Shown one piece after another: positions 57,631 to 59,786 of a DNA stretch of 59,786 nucleotides. How positions within the stretch are numbered: the stretch's first letter is position 1; each line of letters begins with the position of its first letter. The notes below the pieces were generated by a model, which saw only the letters and a list, made by a program, of their open reading frames with translations, made no database searches and was not told the origin of the DNA. Source of the stretch: Rickettsiales bacterium (GTDB lineage: Bacteria > Pseudomonadota > Alphaproteobacteria > Rickettsiales > UBA1997); NCBI GenBank assembly GCA_018969185.1, contig JAGWYT010000005.1:1-59786 (forward strand). Reading direction: 5' to 3'. The position numbers were made by a program, and so were the translations under genes.

Positions 57631-59786
57631 TTAACTATCACCATCTCTTATATGTTTCTTATAATCGTCAATTTTTGATCTAACAATTCCCTGCTTTGAA
57701 GTAGTGCCCTTGATAATACGATTTTGTGCACCAGATGCGAAATTGATTCCTTTCTTAGCCCAATTCAAGGCACGACCTAATACTGCTGGTCCTCCACTCA
57801 AAGAAGAACCGCCCATCAGATAAGACATAATTTCTGGAACTTGATCCATGAATTGACACAAGATATACATGATCAGAGCTGCCTTTAATAAGGTTAGAAT
57901 TAGTTTGTCTATATTTTTTAATGTTGGTAGATCAATACCAAGAAGTGGAATTTTTAAAGAGTCTTTTTCAAACTTGTTGATATTTTTAATATCAATAATA
58001 CAAGCAAAGCTGTCTTCCATAGGAACCACTAACTTATTTCCCGTATTATCACATTCTGGGTCTATTGAACTTGAAATAACAGCACCATCAGGATCAACAC
58101 AATATTCACTGCAAGATATAGTTTTATTAGGGCCGGTGCCATAAAACTTTGCACTGCCAATAAGTGTTTTATCCATTATGGTAACAAATATAGCAATATA
58201 GGCAAAGAGAATCATTGGTTGTAAGCAGAAGCCTATTAGTTGAGTTATCCAGGATTTAAACAGATTGGTGGTTTTTTTGAACATCACAGTTGGAATTATC
58301 AAAATTGAGATGTAAACCATCATTATTACTGCTGCTGTTGAACATAAGAAAATATGCAATGCTCTCATTGTTGTTGCAAAAAGGAAGATGCCGAAGAACA
58401 TTATTGAGACAGCAAAATAGATACCAATTGGTCCTGATAAAATTCCTATCGCAATTAAAATTGCAATATTTGCAATTGAGGCTTCTGGTCCAAAACCTAA
58501 ATAGCGGGCAAGCTTACAATCAAGGGTATCCCATAGGGCAAGATAGCTTTTGCCTTCAGGATAATCTCCGGCAGCAGAATTAATTACACTTCCTTGTACA
58601 ATTGATCCATCATCAGTTGTTTTACCATATCCGGTTACGGTGACATTGCCAAACTGACAGCCATCTCTTTTAACCTCATTATCATCAGCGCTAATCTTAA
58701 ACACAATTTGGGCCAAATCTCCTGAGGCTCCGTAAACTCCATCAAAAAACTGAGTTTGCCAAGCGTTTCCTGTGCAGAAATAAAGCACTAAACCAACTTT
58801 CATTGTAAACATTAACAGTTCTGATTTTTTGATTTCACCAACTGCAAGAAGAGTTGCCATGCCGTAAAATACTATAGCTAAAGTTAGTGTCATTTTTATC
58901 ACGCTTTCTAAATTCTCCTGCATTCTGGCAAAGAATGATTTATCGCTTACAGGGTCTCCCTTCTTATATTGAGTTTGAGTTGGTTCATCATAGAGTTCGT
59001 AATTGGCACTACATATTCCATTCGAATCGGGAGAATCTGTGCTTGAAGCGCATTTGCTGTGACCAAAGCGATTATAAAAGACATTTTCCATAGTTTCTTT
59101 TACGCATTGTGCTATTGGTGCGCTAAAATGTCTCTGACTGCCGAAAACTATGCTACCATTGTAAGAGGTATAATTTTGTGAATCTCCAACAAAATCAAAA
59201 CAAGCACTTGAAAAATAAGGTGAGGTTATTTCACTTTTATACTCATAAGAGTTGTCATAAACCGTTGTGCAATGATTGAGTTGTTGGCAGTAATTGGTGC
59301 ATTTGCTGGCTTTTTCATTGAAGGTACAATCATTATTTCTAATTTCACTTTTTCCGGCACAATTACCAGATTCAACTATATCTTGTGTAATCATGTTCCA
59401 TGTCCCTGAATTCTTATCATATATGCCATCTTGATAATATTCACAACTTTCTGATCCGCCACCAAGGGAAAAATTATAAGGACAAAGACTATAGCTTGAT
59501 GCACAAAGAAGGTTATTTTGTGATTTCTTAACTTCAAAGTTTATGAAGATATTATCATCATTTGTAATAGTGCAATTTTTGCCTGATTTACAGAAAACTT
59601 GCTCACCTGAATAATCAATACACATAAAATTTTCACTTCTAAATTTGCAGCAGCCATAAGCAATTTTAAAATCTTTAAGTCTTCTTTTACCATCTGCGTC
59701 TTTAAAGTCACCGCCACCAACAGGATCTTTCTGACCATCAAAAACTTGATATCTTTTGCAGTTGAAATTAGCGGTTTGTGAACCGC
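57631..59786 (-). CDS. virB6: VirB6-like T4SS protein, C-terminal part
   Basis: Open from the window end to the stop at 57631. An internal ATG at 59625 is not the start, since the frame continues upstream into the terminal repeat and, after joining, to the ATG at 998. Residues ~346-580 of the joined protein are Cys-rich and exported-looking (CCKF, CASSYSLCPYN, CTNYCQQLNHC). From ~585 a series of membrane helices begins (MTLTLAIVFYGMATLLAVG, IANIAILIAIGILSGPIGIY, TAAVIMMVYISILIIPTVMF), the TrbL/VirB6 domain. The C-terminus is a Gly/Ser- and Lys-rich cytoplasmic tail. The many Cys suggest disulfides in the periplasm. Confidence 0.85.
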   Translation of the reverse strand, partial: GSQTANFNCKRYQVFDGQKDPVGGGDFKDADGKRRLKDFKIAYGCCKFRSENFMCIDYSGEQVFCKSGKNCTITNDDNIFINFEVKKSQNNLLCASSYSLCPYNFSLGGGSESCEYYQDGIYDKNSGTWNMITQDIVESGNCAGKSEIRNNDCTFNEKASKCTNYCQQLNHCTTVYDNSYEYKSEITSPYFSSACFDFVGDSQNYTSYNGSIVFGSQRHFSAPIAQCVKETMENVFYNRFGHSKCASSTDSPDSNGICSANYELYDEPTQTQYKKGDPVSDKSFFARMQENLESVIKMTLTLAIVFYGMATLLAVGEIKKSELLMFTMKVGLVLYFCTGNAWQTQFFDGVYGASGDLAQIVFKISADDNEVKRDGCQFGNVTVTGYGKTTDDGSIVQGSVINSAAGDYPEGKSYLALWDTLDCKLARYLGFGPEASIANIAILIAIGILSGPIGIYFAVSIMFFGIFLFATTMRALHIFLCSTAAVIMMVYISILIIPTVMFKKTTNLFKSWITQLIGFCLQPMILFAYIAIFVTIMDKTLIGSAKFYGTGPNKTISCSEYCVDPDGAVISSSIDPECDNTGNKLVVPMEDSFACIIDIKNINKFEKDSLKIPLLGIDLPTLKNIDKLILTLLKAALIMYILCQFMDQVPEIMSYLMGGSSLSGGPAVLGRALNWAKKGINFASGAQNRIIKGTTSKQGIVRSKIDDYKKHIRDGDS
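59663..59786. repeat. Right copy of 124-bp terminal direct repeat
   Basis: Identical to bases 1-124. The base before it (59662) does not exist at the left end, so the repeat length is exactly the shared overlap. Confidence 0.95.

Noticed and set aside
57631-59625. A 664-residue VirB6 protein starting at ATG 59625
   Set aside because: The frame is open upstream without a start region or ribosome-binding site and joins the signal-peptide start at 998 through the terminal overlap.

Overview
The window is AT-rich DNA from an obligately host-associated alphaproteobacterium, most likely of the order Rickettsiales. The evidence is a virB4 gene translationally coupled to an oversized virB6-like gene with a signal peptide, AmpG-family permeases, a split transhydrogenase (pntAb), and a linked rpsL-rpsG-fusA / trnW-secE-nusG-rplKAJL-rpoBC cluster. 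It also carries thiC, a glutamine-dependent nadE, ugd, an LTA-synthase-like enzyme and a glycosyltransferase, so it is less reduced than Rickettsia itself. I cannot assign a genus.

Layout. 1-3391 (minus): 5' part of virB6, then virB4. 3.5-9.5 kb: ampG, hslV-tolB, yejB-like permease, CNNM/CorC protein. 9.6-14.8 kb: an accessory-looking block with a Pro/Gln-rich small protein, modA-like and nrdB, a 548-residue protein carrying eukaryote-like (stramenopile-type) PT/PS repeats between two membrane segments, and an unrecognised 331-residue protein. 14.9-34.8 kb: ahpC, then the translation/transcription cluster rpsL, rpsG, a glycosyltransferase, fusA, tuf, tRNA-Trp, secE, nusG, rplK, rplA, rplJ, rplL, rpoB, rpoC, with unusually long repeat-filled spacers. 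35-43 kb: yejE-like permease, pyruvate dehydrogenase E2, a small membrane protein, an outer-membrane barrel candidate, tatB, pstB, a sensor kinase, ugd. 43-54.8 kb: tRNA-Arg and a truncated duplicate of it, dusB-nadE-RDD-zinc ribbon-gltX, bactofilin and M23 peptidase, pntAb, LTA-synthase-like, PAP2, thiC. 54.8-59.8 kb: a DUF559 nuclease gene boxed in by palindromic repeats, a pentapeptide-repeat membrane protein, tRNA-Thr, and the 3' part of virB6.

The last 124 bases repeat the first 124 exactly. Joining the ends restores one continuous virB6 frame of about 1009 codons directly downstream of virB4, so the contig closes on itself as a 59,662-bp circle. No plasmid replication or partition gene is visible and the content is core chromosomal, so the biological meaning of the circle is open.

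The most unusual material is: (1) the PT/PS-repeat surface or effector candidate; (2) at least four families of interspersed palindromic elements, one folding as a four-way junction, one with locus-specific complementary arms and inserted in frame inside nadE, and one clustered around the DUF559 nuclease; (3) the fusA-tuf-tRNA-Trp-secE junction with a tuf whose codon use differs from its neighbours; (4) tRNA-associated duplications.
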